Part shown: positions 27,056 to 37,207 of the stretch, piece after piece
Layout: the number at the start of each line of letters is the position of its first letter
Position numbering within the stretch: the first letter of the stretch is position 1
Assembly: GCA_903898715.1 (NCBI GenBank)
Contig: CAIUGL010000121.1
Location: forward strand, 27,984-91,983
Reading direction: 5' to 3'
Length of the DNA stretch: 64,000 bases
Origin: an uncultured Cytophagaceae bacterium
GTDB lineage: Bacteria; Bacteroidota; Bacteroidia; Cytophagales; Spirosomataceae
Position numbers and translations under genes: made by a program
The notes under the pieces: generated by a model
Told to the model about the DNA's origin: nothing
Database searches by the model: none
The model's input: the letters and a program-made list of their open reading frames with translations, nothing else

Positions 27056-27622
27056 TTAAGCAGTTAACTTACCTCTTAATGCTCTTGGGATATCGATTGT
27101 CGCTACTGGGTTGGACATTGGATTTAAAATCTCACAACCTTCAACTACTAACTTGTTTACTTTAACAGTTTGACCTAAGTCTAAACCTGAAATATCAGCT
27201 GTAACAAAATCAGGAATGTTAGCAACTAATCCACGTAAAGATACTTTACGTAATTTTTGCACCATTTTACCCCCTTTGATTACACCTGGAGAGTTACCTA
27301 CGATTTTGATAGGTACTTCAATTTTAATTGGCTTCTTAGAATCGATTTCTAAAAAGTCAACGTGTAAGATCATCTCGTTTACTGGGTGGAACTGGGCATC
27401 TTGCAAAATAGCACGGTGAATATCACCTTCGATGTTTAATTCTACTTCGTATACATCTGCTGAATATAATAATTCGCGGAAAAGGATCATCGGTACAGCG
27501 AAGTGTACTTGCTCTTTACCACCGTAAAGAACACATGGAGCTAATGCTTCTAAACGTAAATCTTTAGAACCTTTCGTTCCTAATGTAGATCTCTTGTATC
27601 CTACAATTTCTAACTTTTTCAT
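27056..27622 (-). CDS. rplY: 50S ribosomal protein L25 (general stress protein Ctc type)
   Basis: 188 residues from ATG at 27622; the longer open frame to 27748 runs into the prs gene and is not used. It starts MKKLEIVGYKRSTLG, followed by the L25 5S-rRNA-binding domain (about 1-90, with PCVLYGGKEQVHFAVP) and the C-terminal TL5-like beta domain (VDFLEIDSKKPIKIEVPI ... GLVANIPDFVTADIS). It binds 5S rRNA in the large subunit. It lies 61 bases downstream of prs on the same strand, a conserved prs-rplY (prs-ctc) pairing seen in many bacteria. Confidence 0.93.
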   Translation of the reverse strand: MKKLEIVGYKRSTLGTKGSKDLRLEALAPCVLYGGKEQVHFAVPMILFRELLYSADVYEVELNIEGDIHRAILQDAQFHPVNEMILHVDFLEIDSKKPIKIEVPIKIVGNSPGVIKGGKMVQKLRKVSLRGLVANIPDFVTADISGLDLGQTVKVNKLVVEGCEILNPMSNPVATIDIPRALRGKLTA

Positions 27623-27683
27623 TTTGTTTTTGTTAGTGTTTCCAGTCTTTCGCACATGGGCTATCCCCTGAAAACGGTTAAAA

Positions 27684-28625
27684 TTAATATTTAATAAATA
27701 ATGAACTGATAGATTCGTGATCACGGATACGACCAATAGCCTTAGCAAAAAGTTCAGCTACTGATAATACCTTTATTTTGTCGCACGTATTTTTTTGTGG
27801 AATCGTGTCTGTCACCAATAATTCAGTCAAAACTGAATTATCGATATTTTCATACGCTTTTCCTGATAATACGGGGTGTGTAACCACCGCGCGAACTGAG
27901 TTTGCCCCCTTATCCATGATTAACTGAGCGGCTTTACATAAAGTACCTCCGGTGTCAATTAAATCGTCAACAAGAACGACGTCTGCGCCTTTGACATCAC
28001 CAATTAATTGCATCGATGCAATTTCATTAGCACGTTTTCGGTGCTTATCGCAAATAACCATTTCCGCATTGAAGAATTTGGCCATGTTACGCGTACGTAC
28101 CACGCCTCCTACGTCTGGAGAAGCAAATACGATATTTTCTAAATTCAATGATTTCAAATAAGGAACAAAGATGGCATTGCCTTCTAAGTGGTCTACAGGG
28201 AAATCCATGAATCCTTGAATTTGACCAGCATGTAAGTCAATCGTCATTAAACGATCAGCACCCGCGGCAGTCAACAAATTTCCAATCAATTTAGCCCCAA
28301 TGCCTACACGTGGACGATCTTTACGATCTTGACGTGAATACCCAAAATACGGAATAACAGCCGTTACGTAATGTGCTGATGCTCTTCTAGCCGCATCAAT
28401 CATCAGTAATAACTCCATTAAATTATCCGCCGTTGGGAATGTAGACTGAATAATAAATACATCACACCCACGCACAGACTCATCAAAACTCGGTGACATT
28501 TCACCGTCTGAGAATTTTAAAGTCGTTACTGCTCCTAAATCTTTACCATAATATTTGGCAATATCCTTTGCCAAATAATTCGATGCTGATCCAGAAAATA
28601 TTTTAACTGCGTTAATCGCTGCCAT
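27684..28625 (-). CDS. prs: Ribose-phosphate pyrophosphokinase
   Basis: 313 residues, normal length. Motifs: VFIIQSTFPTADNLMELL, the flexible-loop region YFGYSRQDRKDRPR, TIDLHAGQIQGFMDFPVDHL, DKHRKRANE, and the PRPP-binding loop VVLVDDLIDTGGTL. The enzyme makes PRPP from ribose-5-phosphate and ATP for purine, pyrimidine, His and Trp synthesis. It leads a two-gene unit with rplY. A TAATTTTG element at 28666-28673, within the aconitase terminator hairpin, is a likely promoter. Confidence 0.96.
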   Translation of the reverse strand: MAAINAVKIFSGSASNYLAKDIAKYYGKDLGAVTTLKFSDGEMSPSFDESVRGCDVFIIQSTFPTADNLMELLLMIDAARRASAHYVTAVIPYFGYSRQDRKDRPRVGIGAKLIGNLLTAAGADRLMTIDLHAGQIQGFMDFPVDHLEGNAIFVPYLKSLNLENIVFASPDVGGVVRTRNMAKFFNAEMVICDKHRKRANEIASMQLIGDVKGADVVLVDDLIDTGGTLCKAAQLIMDKGANSVRAVVTHPVLSGKAYENIDNSVLTELLVTDTIPQKNTCDKIKVLSVAELFAKAIGRIRDHESISSLFIKY

Positions 28626-28659
28626 GTGTGTGTTAAAAAAGGGCTTAATTATAAAAATT

Positions 28660-28688
28660 AAGGCGCAAAATTAGTAATTCTGCGCCTT
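28660..28688 (-). terminator. Terminator of the aconitase gene
   Basis: On the minus strand AAGGCGCAGAATTA pairs with TAATTTTGCGCCTT (one G-T wobble, minimal loop), followed by AATTTTTATAATT. It begins 9 bases after the aconitase stop. Confidence 0.75.
28666..28673 (-). promoter_or_regulatory. Candidate -7 element for prs-rplY
   Basis: The reverse strand reads TAATTTTG, 41 bases upstream of the prs ATG. It forms part of the 3' arm of the aconitase terminator stem. Confidence 0.4.
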
Positions 28689-28697
28689 ATATCAAAT

Positions 28698-30962
28698 CTA
28701 TTTTACAGAAGCACGAATAATATTCAATGCACCACCTGCTTTGAACCATTCAATCTGTTGTTCATTGTACGTGTGATTCACAGCAAAGCTATCTTTTGAA
28801 CCGTCCGCATGAACTAATTCAATCGTTAATGTTTTTCCAGGTGCAAATGAGCCTAGGCCAACAATATTGATACTGTCGTTTTCTTGAATCTTGTCATAGT
28901 CTGCTTCATTAGTGAATGTTAATGCAAGCATACCTTGTTTTTTCAAGTTGGTCTCATGTATACGAGCAAATGACTTCACTAATACCGCACGAACACCTAA
29001 GTGACGTGGTTCCATAGCCGCATGCTCACGCGAAGATCCTTCACCGTAATTCGTATCTCCTACCACAATTGTACCTACACCAGCCGCTTTATATGCCCGT
29101 TGGGTTGCCGGTACCGGACCATATTCACCTGTTAATTGATTTTTTACATTGTCTGTCTTCTCGTTAAAGAAGTTCACAGCACCAATCAACATGTTATTTG
29201 AAATATTATCTAAGTGACCGCGGTATTTCAACCAAGGACCTGCCATGGAGATATGATCCGTTGTACATTTTCCTTTGGCTTTAATCAATAATTTCAAACC
29301 AGAAATATCAGTTCCTTCCCAAGCAGCGAATGGATCTAATAATTGTAAACGATCTGAAGTTGGCGAAACTTTAACCTGAACACCAGAACCGTCGGCAGCT
29401 GGAGCTTGATATCCTGCATCTTCTGCGGCAAAACCTAATTTCGGCAATTCATCTCCTGAAGGAGCATCTAATTTAACTTGTTCTCCTTTTTCGTTTGTCA
29501 ACGTATCCGTTAATGGATTGAACGTTAAATCACCCGCAATGGCTAAGGCAGTAACCATTTCTGGTGATGCTACAAATGCAAATGTGTTTGGATTACCATC
29601 CGCACGCTTCGCGAAATTTCTGTTGAATGAGTGAACGATGGTGTTCTTCTCACCTTTTTCAGCTCCTGGACGTGCCCATTGACCAATACATGGTCCACAA
29701 GCATTCGAGAATACAGTCGCACCAATCGTATTGAACGTATCAATGAAACCGTCACGCTCGATTGTATAACGTACTAATTCAGAACCTGGTGTGATCGTGA
29801 ATTGAGCTTTTGTTTTTAATCCTTTGGCAGCCACTTGCTTCGCTAAGGATGCAGCACGTGCGATATCTTCGTAAGATGAGTTGGTACATGAACCGATTAG
29901 GCCAACTTCCACTTTCGTAGGCCAACCGTTTTTCTCAGCCATTTCTTTCATTTTAGAAATTGGCGTAGCCAAATCTGGTGTGAAAGGACCATTCAAATGT
30001 GGTTCTAATGTATCTAAATCGATCTCAATTACTTGATCAAAATATTTTTCAGGGTTTGCGTAAACCTCAGGATCAGCTGTTAAATGCTCGCGTACTTGAT
30101 CTGCCATCGCAGCAACATCCGCACGACCTGTGGACTGTAAATAACGTGCCATCGAATCATCATATCCAAAAGTAGATGTGGTTGCGCCGATTTCAGCTCC
30201 CATGTTACAGATGGTACCTTTACCTGTACATGACATCGAAGTAGCGCCTTCGCCGAAGTATTCAACTACACAGCCTGTACCACCTTTAACGGTTAAAATA
30301 CCAGCTACCTTTAAGATTACGTCTTTTGGAGCAGTCCAGCCGTTTAATTTACCTGTTAATTTAACACCGATTAATTTCGGGAATTTCAACTCCCAAGCTA
30401 AACCAGCCATCACATCACATGCATCTGCTCCACCCACACCGATCGCGATCATACCCAAACCACCTGCATTTACTGTATGTGAATCTGTACCAATCATCAT
30501 TCCACCTGGGAACGCGTAATTCTCCAATACTACTTGGTGAATAATACCCGCACCTGGCTTCCAGAAACCAATACCGTATTTGTCAGAAACCGATGACAAG
30601 AAATCGTAAACTTCTTTATTTTTATCTACTGCAACAGCTAAATCCGTTTTTGAAGCAACTTTAGCTTCAATTAAGTGATCGCAATGAACCGTTGACGGAA
30701 CTGCTACTTGAGGCCGACCAGCCTGCATAAATTGCAATAAAGCCATTTGAGCAGTCGCATCTTGCATAGCAACTCGATCTGGAGCAAAATCTACATAGGA
30801 ATTACCACGTTCATGTGCCGTAGAAGGAGTTCCTTCCCAAAGATGGCTGTATAGGATTTTTTCAGTTAACGTAAGCGGCTTTCCCGTTAAAGCACGTGCT
30901 GCAGCAATGCGAGCAGGCATTTTATCGTAAACAGCTTTAATCATTTCAATGTCAAAGGCCAT
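28698..30962 (-). CDS. acn: Aconitate hydratase
   Basis: 754 residues from ATG at 30962; a longer frame to 31010 adds a non-family leader. It matches the mitochondrial-type aconitase rather than AcnB. The 4Fe-4S ligands are the Cys in [10 protein letters not shown] and the two in [10 protein letters not shown]. Other motifs: [16 protein letters not shown] and the C-terminal swivel-domain [17 protein letters not shown]. It interconverts citrate and isocitrate in the TCA cycle. It is a single-gene unit with a good promoter upstream and a terminator downstream. No citrate synthase or isocitrate dehydrogenase gene is adjacent. Confidence 0.96.
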   Translation of the reverse strand: MAFDIEMIKAVYDKMPARIAAARALTGKPLTLTEKILYSHLWEGTPSTAHERGNSYVDFAPDRVAMQDATAQMALLQFMQAGRPQVAVPSTVHCDHLIEAKVASKTDLAVAVDKNKEVYDFLSSVSDKYGIGFWKPGAGIIHQVVLENYAFPGGMMIGTDSHTVNAGGLGMIAIGVGGADACDVMAGLAWELKFPKLIGVKLTGKLNGWTAPKDVILKVAGILTVKGGTGCVVEYFGEGATSMSCTGKGTICNMGAEIGATTSTFGYDDSMARYLQSTGRADVAAMADQVREHLTADPEVYANPEKYFDQVIEIDLDTLEPHLNGPFTPDLATPISKMKEMAEKNGWPTKVEVGLIGSCTNSSYEDIARAASLAKQVAAKGLKTKAQFTITPGSELVRYTIERDGFIDTFNTIGATVFSNACGPCIGQWARPGAEKGEKNTIVHSFNRNFAKRADGNPNTFAFVASPEMVTALAIAGDLTFNPLTDTLTNEKGEQVKLDAPSGDELPKLGFAAEDAGYQAPAADGSGVQVKVSPTSDRLQLLDPFAAWEGTDISGLKLLIKAKGKCTTDHISMAGPWLKYRGHLDNISNNMLIGAVNFFNEKTDNVKNQLTGEYGPVPATQRAYKAAGVGTIVVGDTNYGEGSSREHAAMEPRHLGVRAVLVKSFARIHETNLKKQGMLALTFTNEADYDKIQENDSINIVGLGSFAPGKTLTIELVHADGSKDSFAVNHTYNEQQIEWFKAGGALNIIRASVK

Positions 30963-30992
30963 GTTAATAGTTTTTATATAAGAAATTGCTCG

Positions 30993-31024
30993 CAAAATTA
31001 ATAGTTTCAAAGCAAAATTGCCAA
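30993..31024 (-). promoter_or_regulatory. Promoter of aconitase
   Basis: On the minus strand a TTG (31024-31022) is followed after 21 bases by TAATTTTG (31000-30993). Both elements match the Bacteroidota consensus. A start near 30986 gives a leader of about 24 bases. Confidence 0.5.
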
Positions 31025-31233
31025 TTTTGACTACCTGATTTGCTTAGTTTTATTTTTTATTAAAATAATTATCTTTTTTCGGATTTTCTCCCGCGCTGCA
31101 TTTTATTCAATAGGCAATCTGATGGATATGAAGCCTATTTTTTGGTCATTTTCGTTTTTGTTAAAGGAGCAATTCGCCCAAATAGTCATCCAAAATATAA
31201 TTTTAGCGTTTTTTTTTAGTGCTTTCGCTCGAA

Positions 31234-31267
31234 TTGTGTACAAATACATTTTAAGGTTCTATATTTG
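31234..31267 (+). promoter_or_regulatory. Candidate promoter of topA-folD
   Basis: TTG at 31234-31236 and TATATTTG at 31260-31267, 23 bases apart (upper end of the usual range). The ATG of topA follows 38 bases later. Confidence 0.4.
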
Positions 31268-31304
31268 AAATCTTTTCTAAAATTCAACTTGTAAATTATA
31301 TCTA

Positions 31305-33797
31305 ATGGCAAAAAATTTGGTCATTGTTGAGTCCCCTGCTAAAGCAAAAACGATAGAAGGTTATTTGGGTAAAGATTTCATCGTCAAATCTTCCTTCGGT
31401 CATGTGCGGGATTTACCTACCAAAGGTGATAAAGCCATCGATATTGAACACGATTTTCATCCTACATACGTTGTATCTCCAGATAAAACGAAAGTGATTT
31501 CAGAGTTAAAAAGTTTAGCTAAATCATCTGATGAAGTTTGGCTAGCAACGGACGACGACCGTGAGGGAGAAGCCATTTCATGGCACTTAAAAGAAGCGTT
31601 GAATTTAAAAGACAATACGAAACGAATTGTTTTTCGTGAAATCACAAAAACTGCGATCCTAAAAGCAATTGAGCAACCACGTGAAATTGACATGGATTTA
31701 GTAAATGCCCAACAAGCGCGTCGGATTATGGACCGTTTAATTGGGTTTGAATTATCACCCGTTTTGTGGTCTAAAGTTCAAAAAGGACTATCTGCAGGTC
31801 GAGTTCAATCAGTTGCCGTACGATTAATCGTAGATCGCGAACGTGAAATAGAAAAACATGAAGCGGCTGCTTCCTTTAAGGTAGCTGCCCTGTTTGACCT
31901 ACCAGGTAAAAAAGTATTAAAGGCGGAACTTTCTAAGGCTTTTGCTACAGAAGGAGAAGCATTGGAATTCCTCAAAAAGTGTGTGGGCGCGCAATTCTCT
32001 ATTAAGAGTTTAGAGACTAAACCAGCGAAGAAAACACCGGCTCCTCCGTTTACTACATCCACGCTCCAACAAGAAGCCTCGCGTAAGCTAGGCTACGCGG
32101 TAGCGACAACGATGTCTATTGCACAGAAACTATACGAATCGGGTCGAATATCGTACATGCGTACGGACTCAACCATGTTATCTCAAGAAGCACGCGATAA
32201 AGCGAAAGTAGCGATTGAAAACGCTTATGGCGAAAAGTTTCATCATGCGAGGCAGTTTAAAACTAAATCGGATAGTGCACAAGAAGCTCACGAGGCTATT
32301 CGGCCAACGGATTTTGCATTAAGTACCTTAGGCGGAGATTCTCGGGAACGTAAATTATATGAGTTAATTTGGAAGCGCGCCATTGCTTCACAAATGGCTG
32401 ATGCGCTTTTAGAGCGTACGACCGCGCAAATTGAAATATCAACGGCCTCCGAAATTTTGGTGGCCCAAGGTGAAGTTATTGCTTTTGAAGGTTTCCTGAA
32501 GGCATATTTAGAAGGTAAAGACGATGACGATGATGAGGAAAATAAAGATATGTTGCCTCCATTAGCTATTGGTCAAGTTTTAGCTTTAGATGAATTAAAA
32601 GCACAAGAGCGTTTCACGCGTCCTGCGCCACGCTATACAGAAGCTAGTTTAGTGAAAGCGTTGGAAGAGAAAGGTATAGGCCGACCGTCTACCTACGCTC
32701 CTACTATCTCGACGATCATTAAGCGTGCCTATGTTGAAAAAGAAGATCGTGCTGGTCGTGAGCGTGCATTTCAAACATGGACGTTAAAAGATGATGAGAT
32801 TTCAGGCGTCAATGCGACTGAGATTGTAGGGACTGAAAAAGCCAAGCTTTTCCCGACGCACATCGGTACGTTAGTCACTGATTTTCTAGTAGAGAATTTC
32901 CAGGATGTTGTCGATTTTACATTTACAGCTGAAATGGAAGATGAATTCGACAACATTGCCAAAGGTAAATTACCTTGGGTGAAACTGATGAAGGATTTCT
33001 ATGGTTCTTTTCACAAAACAATAGAAGATAGTAAATCCATTTCCCGTAGTTCCGTAGGCGGTGGCCGCGAATTAGGCGTGGATCCAGAATCAGGTAAAAA
33101 GATTTCCGTTCGTTTAGGGAAGTTTGGACCATTCGTCCAATTGGGCGAATCTGGAGAAGAAGATAAACCCGTTTTCGCTAACCTAGCTAAGAATCAATCT
33201 ATCGCTACATTAAGTTTAGAACAAGCCATTGCATTGTTGGCCCGACCAAAACTACCTCGTGAAATTGGTATTTTAGAGGATAAACCGGTGGTCATTGGTG
33301 CTGGGAAATTAGGACCTTATATTAAGTTTGATGGTAAGTTTATCAGTCTGCCTGAGCCAAATGATCCATTCACGATCGAATTAGACCAAGCTGTTTTGGT
33401 TATGAAAGCCGCACAAGTTGCAGCTGAATCTGCCGGTTTAGGTTATTTTGAAGATCAATTAATTGAAACAGGAAAAGGTCGTTTTGGACCTTATGTTAAA
33501 CATAACGGAAAATACGTCTCTTTAGGAAAGACAGATAATTTAGCTTCTTTAACTCAGGAACGTGCGATTGAATTGATTTTGGCTAAACGTAATGCGGAAG
33601 CCAACAAATTCATCAAAGAATTCCCTGAAAATGCGGCAATTAAGGTGGTTAATGGTATGTATGGTCCTTATATCCAAATTGGGAAGCGCAATGTGAAAAT
33701 TCCAAAAGACCAAGATCCAGCTTCCTTAACGCTTGAAGATTGCATAGCCTTGGGTGATGCAGCCCCTGCTCCTAAAAAGACGACTAGAAAAAAATAA
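31305..33797 (+). CDS. topA: DNA topoisomerase I
   Basis: 830 residues. The TOPRIM domain begins NLVIVESPAKAKTIEGYLG and has the metal-binding DDDREGEAI. The SAGRVQSVAVRLI segment and the catalytic Tyr284 in RISYMRTDST follow. The C-terminal part (about 595-820) has no Cys4 zinc ribbons; instead it has about four copies of a GxFGPYVxxGKxVSL-type repeat (for example GRFGPYVKHNGKYVSL and GMYGPYIQIGKRNVKI), the topoisomerase C-terminal repeat found in many non-proteobacteria, and ends in a basic KKTTRKK tail. It relaxes negative supercoils. folD follows 6 bases later. Confidence 0.96.
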   Translation: MAKNLVIVESPAKAKTIEGYLGKDFIVKSSFGHVRDLPTKGDKAIDIEHDFHPTYVVSPDKTKVISELKSLAKSSDEVWLATDDDREGEAISWHLKEALNLKDNTKRIVFREITKTAILKAIEQPREIDMDLVNAQQARRIMDRLIGFELSPVLWSKVQKGLSAGRVQSVAVRLIVDREREIEKHEAAASFKVAALFDLPGKKVLKAELSKAFATEGEALEFLKKCVGAQFSIKSLETKPAKKTPAPPFTTSTLQQEASRKLGYAVATTMSIAQKLYESGRISYMRTDSTMLSQEARDKAKVAIENAYGEKFHHARQFKTKSDSAQEAHEAIRPTDFALSTLGGDSRERKLYELIWKRAIASQMADALLERTTAQIEISTASEILVAQGEVIAFEGFLKAYLEGKDDDDDEENKDMLPPLAIGQVLALDELKAQERFTRPAPRYTEASLVKALEEKGIGRPSTYAPTISTIIKRAYVEKEDRAGRERAFQTWTLKDDEISGVNATEIVGTEKAKLFPTHIGTLVTDFLVENFQDVVDFTFTAEMEDEFDNIAKGKLPWVKLMKDFYGSFHKTIEDSKSISRSSVGGGRELGVDPESGKKISVRLGKFGPFVQLGESGEEDKPVFANLAKNQSIATLSLEQAIALLARPKLPREIGILEDKPVVIGAGKLGPYIKFDGKFISLPEPNDPFTIELDQAVLVMKAAQVAAESAGLGYFEDQLIETGKGRFGPYVKHNGKYVSLGKTDNLASLTQERAIELILAKRNAEANKFIKEFPENAAIKVVNGMYGPYIQIGKRNVKIPKDQDPASLTLEDCIALGDAAPAPKKTTRKK

Positions 33798-33803
33798 GTA
33801 GCT

Positions 33804-34694
33804 ATGAGCCAGATTATTGATGGTAAAATGGTTGCCGAATCCATGAAATCGGCCATTGCAGAAGAAGTTAACGCGTTAGTATCAGCTGGGAAACGTGCAC
33901 CACATTTAGTAGCGATTTTAGTGGGTGATAACGGAGCATCTGAGACCTACGTGGCAAACAAAGTAAAGTCATGTGGTGAATTGGGTTTTGCATCTACCCT
34001 ATTGCGTTTTGAGCCGACAATCACAGAAGCAGAATTATTAAAAGCTGTACAGGAGGTAAATGATAATCCAGAAATGGACGGTTTAATTGTTCAGTTGCCA
34101 TTGCCCAATCATATTAACCCAGATCGTGTCATGGAAACGATCCACCCGTCAAAAGATGTGGATGGTTTTCATCCAATTAACATCGGTCGAATGGCTAAGG
34201 GTTTACCAGCCTATATTTCGGCTACTCCGCAAGGAGTTTTGGATTTATTGGCCTATTACAACATTGAAACAGCAGGTAAACACTGTGTGGTAGTTGGCCG
34301 TAGCCAAATCGTCGGTTTACCCATGTCCATCCTAATGCAACGTAATCATCCGCAAGGAAACTGTACAGTGACGTTAACGCATTCACGGACACCTAATTTG
34401 GAGGCGATGTGCCAACAAGCAGATATATTGATTGCGGCATTAGGTAAGCCAGAGTTTATCACTGCTGCACATGTTAAACCGGGCGCCGTGGTTATTGACG
34501 TAGGTTTGACGCGCGTTGAAGATGCTAGCAAAAAATCAGGCTTTGCTTTGAAAGGCGATGTGGATTTTGATTCGGTCTTCCCAATCTGTTCTTATTTGAC
34601 ACCTGTACCTAAGGGCGTTGGTCCGATGACTATTGTTTCCCTTATGAAAAACACACTCCTAGCTGCAAAAGGAGTCATTTATCCGAAAAACTAA
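33804..34694 (+). CDS. folD: Bifunctional methylenetetrahydrofolate dehydrogenase / methenyltetrahydrofolate cyclohydrolase
   Basis: 296 residues, standard length. Motifs: [19 protein letters not shown] with the catalytic Tyr and Lys, [29 protein letters not shown], and the NADP-binding [15 protein letters not shown]. It interconverts 5,10-methylene- and 10-formyl-tetrahydrofolate in one-carbon metabolism. It is the second gene after topA. Its stop overlaps the convergent methyltransferase by 4 bases, and a likely terminator lies inside that gene at 34716-34738. Confidence 0.96.
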   Translation: MSQIIDGKMVAESMKSAIAEEVNALVSAGKRAPHLVAILVGDNGASETYVANKVKSCGELGFASTLLRFEPTITEAELLKAVQEVNDNPEMDGLIVQLPLPNHINPDRVMETIHPSKDVDGFHPINIGRMAKGLPAYISATPQGVLDLLAYYNIETAGKHCVVVGRSQIVGLPMSILMQRNHPQGNCTVTLTHSRTPNLEAMCQQADILIAALGKPEFITAAHVKPGAVVIDVGLTRVEDASKKSGFALKGDVDFDSVFPICSYLTPVPKGVGPMTIVSLMKNTLLAAKGVIYPKN

Positions 34695-35599
34695 GACTGA
34701 TATAAATACCGATGGAAAACTCCCAATGGGAGTTTTTTGTCGTATTGGTCATTTAAGTACAATTCACCTGACTCCGCAGATGAAGGGACATTAAATATTC
34801 CATTGACCAGATTTTCAACTACAAGCGTAGAGAAACCTAATGAATACACGTTTGTGAGCAAAATATGCTCTTTGGGATCTAAAATCTCTTTAACGGAGCG
34901 CAATAAATCATCTATTTGCTCTTCTAATACCCACTTTTCTCCATCTGGACCACGACCATAAGCCGGTGGATCTAACAAGACACCTTGGTAAAAATTACCT
35001 CTCCGAGCTTCACGCTTAACAAATTTTAAAGCATCTTCCGCCATCCAACGAATCGAATCAAGCTTAGAAACCTCCATGTTCTCACGAGCCCAAGACAAAA
35101 CGGGTTTAACTGAATCTACGTGCGTTACATCCGCACCCATTTGTCGGCATACCAAACTCGCCCCGCCCGTATACGCGAATAGATTCAATAACTTGGGTTT
35201 GGGAGTCTTGAGCAATGGAATATGCTTGGCTAAGAATTCCCAATTCGATGCTTGCTCAGGAAATAAACCAACATGCTTGAAGGATGAAAGACTTATTTTA
35301 AAGTTTAAATTAAGATTTTTAGATGTGTAGGGAATAAACCATTTATCCGGTACTCCTTTTTTGATATCCCATACACCTCGTTCTGTACTCCCTTTTTCCT
35401 TTTTGAAATGTGCATTTGCCTTGACTGTCCAGAATTCTTCAGATAATGATTTCGTCCAAAGTGCCTGAGGTTCAGGTCTTCTCACACAAAAATCTCCAAA
35501 CTGCTCAAGCTTTTCAAAATTACCTGAATCAATTAACTCATAACTTTTACCCCAAAATTCGGGCGTTTCGATGGCAATAGCGGCTTGTTTGTTTTCCAA
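34691..35599 (-). CDS. Class I SAM-dependent methyltransferase (RlmI/RlmK-like rRNA methyltransferase family)
   Basis: 302 residues. The Rossmann methyltransferase core shows motif I in [35 protein letters not shown], and the catalytic-region [14 protein letters not shown] followed by [10 protein letters not shown]. The pattern is that of the Methyltrans_SAM family that includes 23S rRNA cytosine-C5 methyltransferases, but the N-terminal PUA domain of RlmI is absent, so the substrate is open. Last gene of a five-gene minus-strand operon; 3 bases separate it from the secreted protein gene. Its 3' end overlaps folD by 4 bases. Confidence 0.83.
   Translation of the reverse strand: MENKQAAIAIETPEFWGKSYELIDSGNFEKLEQFGDFCVRRPEPQALWTKSLSEEFWTVKANAHFKKEKGSTERGVWDIKKGVPDKWFIPYTSKNLNLNFKISLSSFKHVGLFPEQASNWEFLAKHIPLLKTPKPKLLNLFAYTGGASLVCRQMGADVTHVDSVKPVLSWARENMEVSKLDSIRWMAEDALKFVKREARRGNFYQGVLLDPPAYGRGPDGEKWVLEEQIDDLLRSVKEILDPKEHILLTNVYSLGFSTLVVENLVNGIFNVPSSAESGELYLNDQYDKKLPLGVFHRYLYQS
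34716..34738 (+). terminator. Probable folD terminator embedded in the convergent methyltransferase gene
   Basis: AAAACTCCC, loop AAT, GGGAGTTTT then TT; a 9-base perfect stem with a six-T run, 22 bases after the folD stop. It encodes part of the KLPLGVF C-terminal segment of the opposite-strand methyltransferase. Confidence 0.7.
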
Positions 35600-35602
35600 A
35601 AT

Positions 35603-37204
35603 TTAGGGATTGAATTGAATCTTGTTGATAAAAAATACGTCTCTTTTTCCATCTTCATTATTATTGATGGATTGCGTACCATGGGCAATGAAATAAGGAC
35701 CGTACCAGTAATTAAGATCTACTTTGGATGATTTTCGTACCCGGTCTGCCTCATTTTCAGTCTCAATATTGATGATCCGCTCTTGTTCCACGGTTCCGGA
35801 CTGACTAATTATTTTACTGATGATTTGGTTATCCTTACTATATGAAAGTGTGACTTGATCACCCACAACTGAGGTTTTTATTTTTTGCGTTAATTTCTCT
35901 TCTTTGGTGTCATTTAATGGAATGGAATGATCCCAAAGCACATGTCCATTTTCATCTAATTCAGCGACAATTGCATGCGTATACACCCATCCGTCAAACT
36001 GCTGATTACTGCCATAAAAGTTGTACCCTCGATATCCCCAGGGACTGTAGTAACTCGAAAATGGCGAGTATAATCCATAGTAACCATATCCCCAGCGGTA
36101 CGGATTATACAACATGCTCCATGGGGAATAGAAATTATTGAATCCTCCCATATTTAGCATTCCCGGTCCATAAAGGCCCATATTATTGTATTTGTAATCT
36201 GGGTAAAATGATTCAGCCACAACAATGTAATGATCACCTTTTCGAATGACCTCATGCATCAACAAGCGGTAATCCAAACGTAGTTCTTCGCCTTTGGCTG
36301 CTTTTTCTTTGATTTTTTTCGCCTGACGTTCTTGTTGTTTTGGACTTAAGAACTCAAAGAAATTGGTGAATTTGGTGAATGATTGAAAATTCGTGTGCTG
36401 TAATTCCCCATCGATGAATGACTGAAAATAGAATCCTTGTGAACTAGGTCCTTTGGATGATCCAATCGTGTTTTTGTGACCGTAGGTGCCCACAACGATT
36501 TGCAATGAATCATTCATTTGGCTTAATTTTCCATTCATCATGGCAAATTCCTCGGTTGGCTTCATCTGAACCGATCCCAATAGATTCCCGTCTTCATCAA
36601 ATGAGCGAATCAACAATTGATAATCCTTTGCTTTTTTGCCAACTGAATAGGTGACATTTACCTGCTGGAATGCCGTATCCAAGTCCATGGATTGAATTTC
36701 AGCTTCTCCCTTAACAACTGACGGAAGAATGCGTGTTTTCTTTTCGTTCAGATTAGTAAATAGAATGACCGCTTGGCTATTTACGACACCGCCGATGAAT
36801 AAAGAGGCATTGAATGCTTTGAAATTGGATATTTCAATTCGGTCAACGGATATAATTTGGAATTTTTCAATTTTCCCGCTTAACGTATTGACGCGAAAAA
36901 TGATGTATGAATTGCTTTTAAAGCGACTGAAGAGTAAAAATAAATTTTTGCCATCGTAACTGTGTGTCACATAATCTTGTGAAGCTTCAACAGCTGCATT
37001 CGCGGACCAAGTTTGCTCAAGGTTCGTATTTAATTTTCGAATGTTAAAATCTTGATTATTTAATTGACTTAGGAGTACCACTCCTTGTTCCCCGATAGGA
37101 ATTGTAAAATTATCAACATTGCTGTTTAATTGGGGAATTTCGATTCGCTGAGCCAAACTTAATTGGCCACAAAAAATCAATAAAAGCAAGATTAACCTTT
37201 TCAT
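35603..37204 (-). CDS. Secreted protein of unknown function with Tyr/Gly/Asn-rich insert
   Basis: 533 residues with a signal peptide ending LSLAQ. Residues about 20-330 look like successive beta strands, with phrases such as GVVLLSQLNNQDFNIRKLN and YDGKNLFLLFSRFKSNSY that suggest a beta-propeller. Residues about 337-405 are an unusual low-complexity patch full of Tyr, Gly, Asn, Pro, Ser and Trp (GYGYYGLYSPFSSYYSPWGY). The C-terminal part returns to a strand pattern. I do not recognise a family. The signal-peptide coding DNA is nearly identical to that of the large protein at 42183. It is in an operon with the EVE gene (3 bases upstream). Confidence 0.75.
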   Translation of the reverse strand: MKRLILLLLIFCGQLSLAQRIEIPQLNSNVDNFTIPIGEQGVVLLSQLNNQDFNIRKLNTNLEQTWSANAAVEASQDYVTHSYDGKNLFLLFSRFKSNSYIIFRVNTLSGKIEKFQIISVDRIEISNFKAFNASLFIGGVVNSQAVILFTNLNEKKTRILPSVVKGEAEIQSMDLDTAFQQVNVTYSVGKKAKDYQLLIRSFDEDGNLLGSVQMKPTEEFAMMNGKLSQMNDSLQIVVGTYGHKNTIGSSKGPSSQGFYFQSFIDGELQHTNFQSFTKFTNFFEFLSPKQQERQAKKIKEKAAKGEELRLDYRLLMHEVIRKGDHYIVVAESFYPDYKYNNMGLYGPGMLNMGGFNNFYSPWSMLYNPYRWGYGYYGLYSPFSSYYSPWGYRGYNFYGSNQQFDGWVYTHAIVAELDENGHVLWDHSIPLNDTKEEKLTQKIKTSVVGDQVTLSYSKDNQIISKIISQSGTVEQERIINIETENEADRVRKSSKVDLNYWYGPYFIAHGTQSINNNEDGKRDVFFINKIQFNP

Positions 37205-37207
37205 AAT

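Larger units (their letters stand above)
30963..31304. other. 342-base divergent spacer between aconitase and topA
   Basis: Holds the aconitase promoter on one side and a candidate topA promoter on the other. The middle (about 31030-31230) is rich in T runs and contains no convincing ORF, hairpin-type terminator or recognised RNA. The length is large for this compact window, so extra regulatory sequence is possible but not identifiable by eye. Confidence 0.5.
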
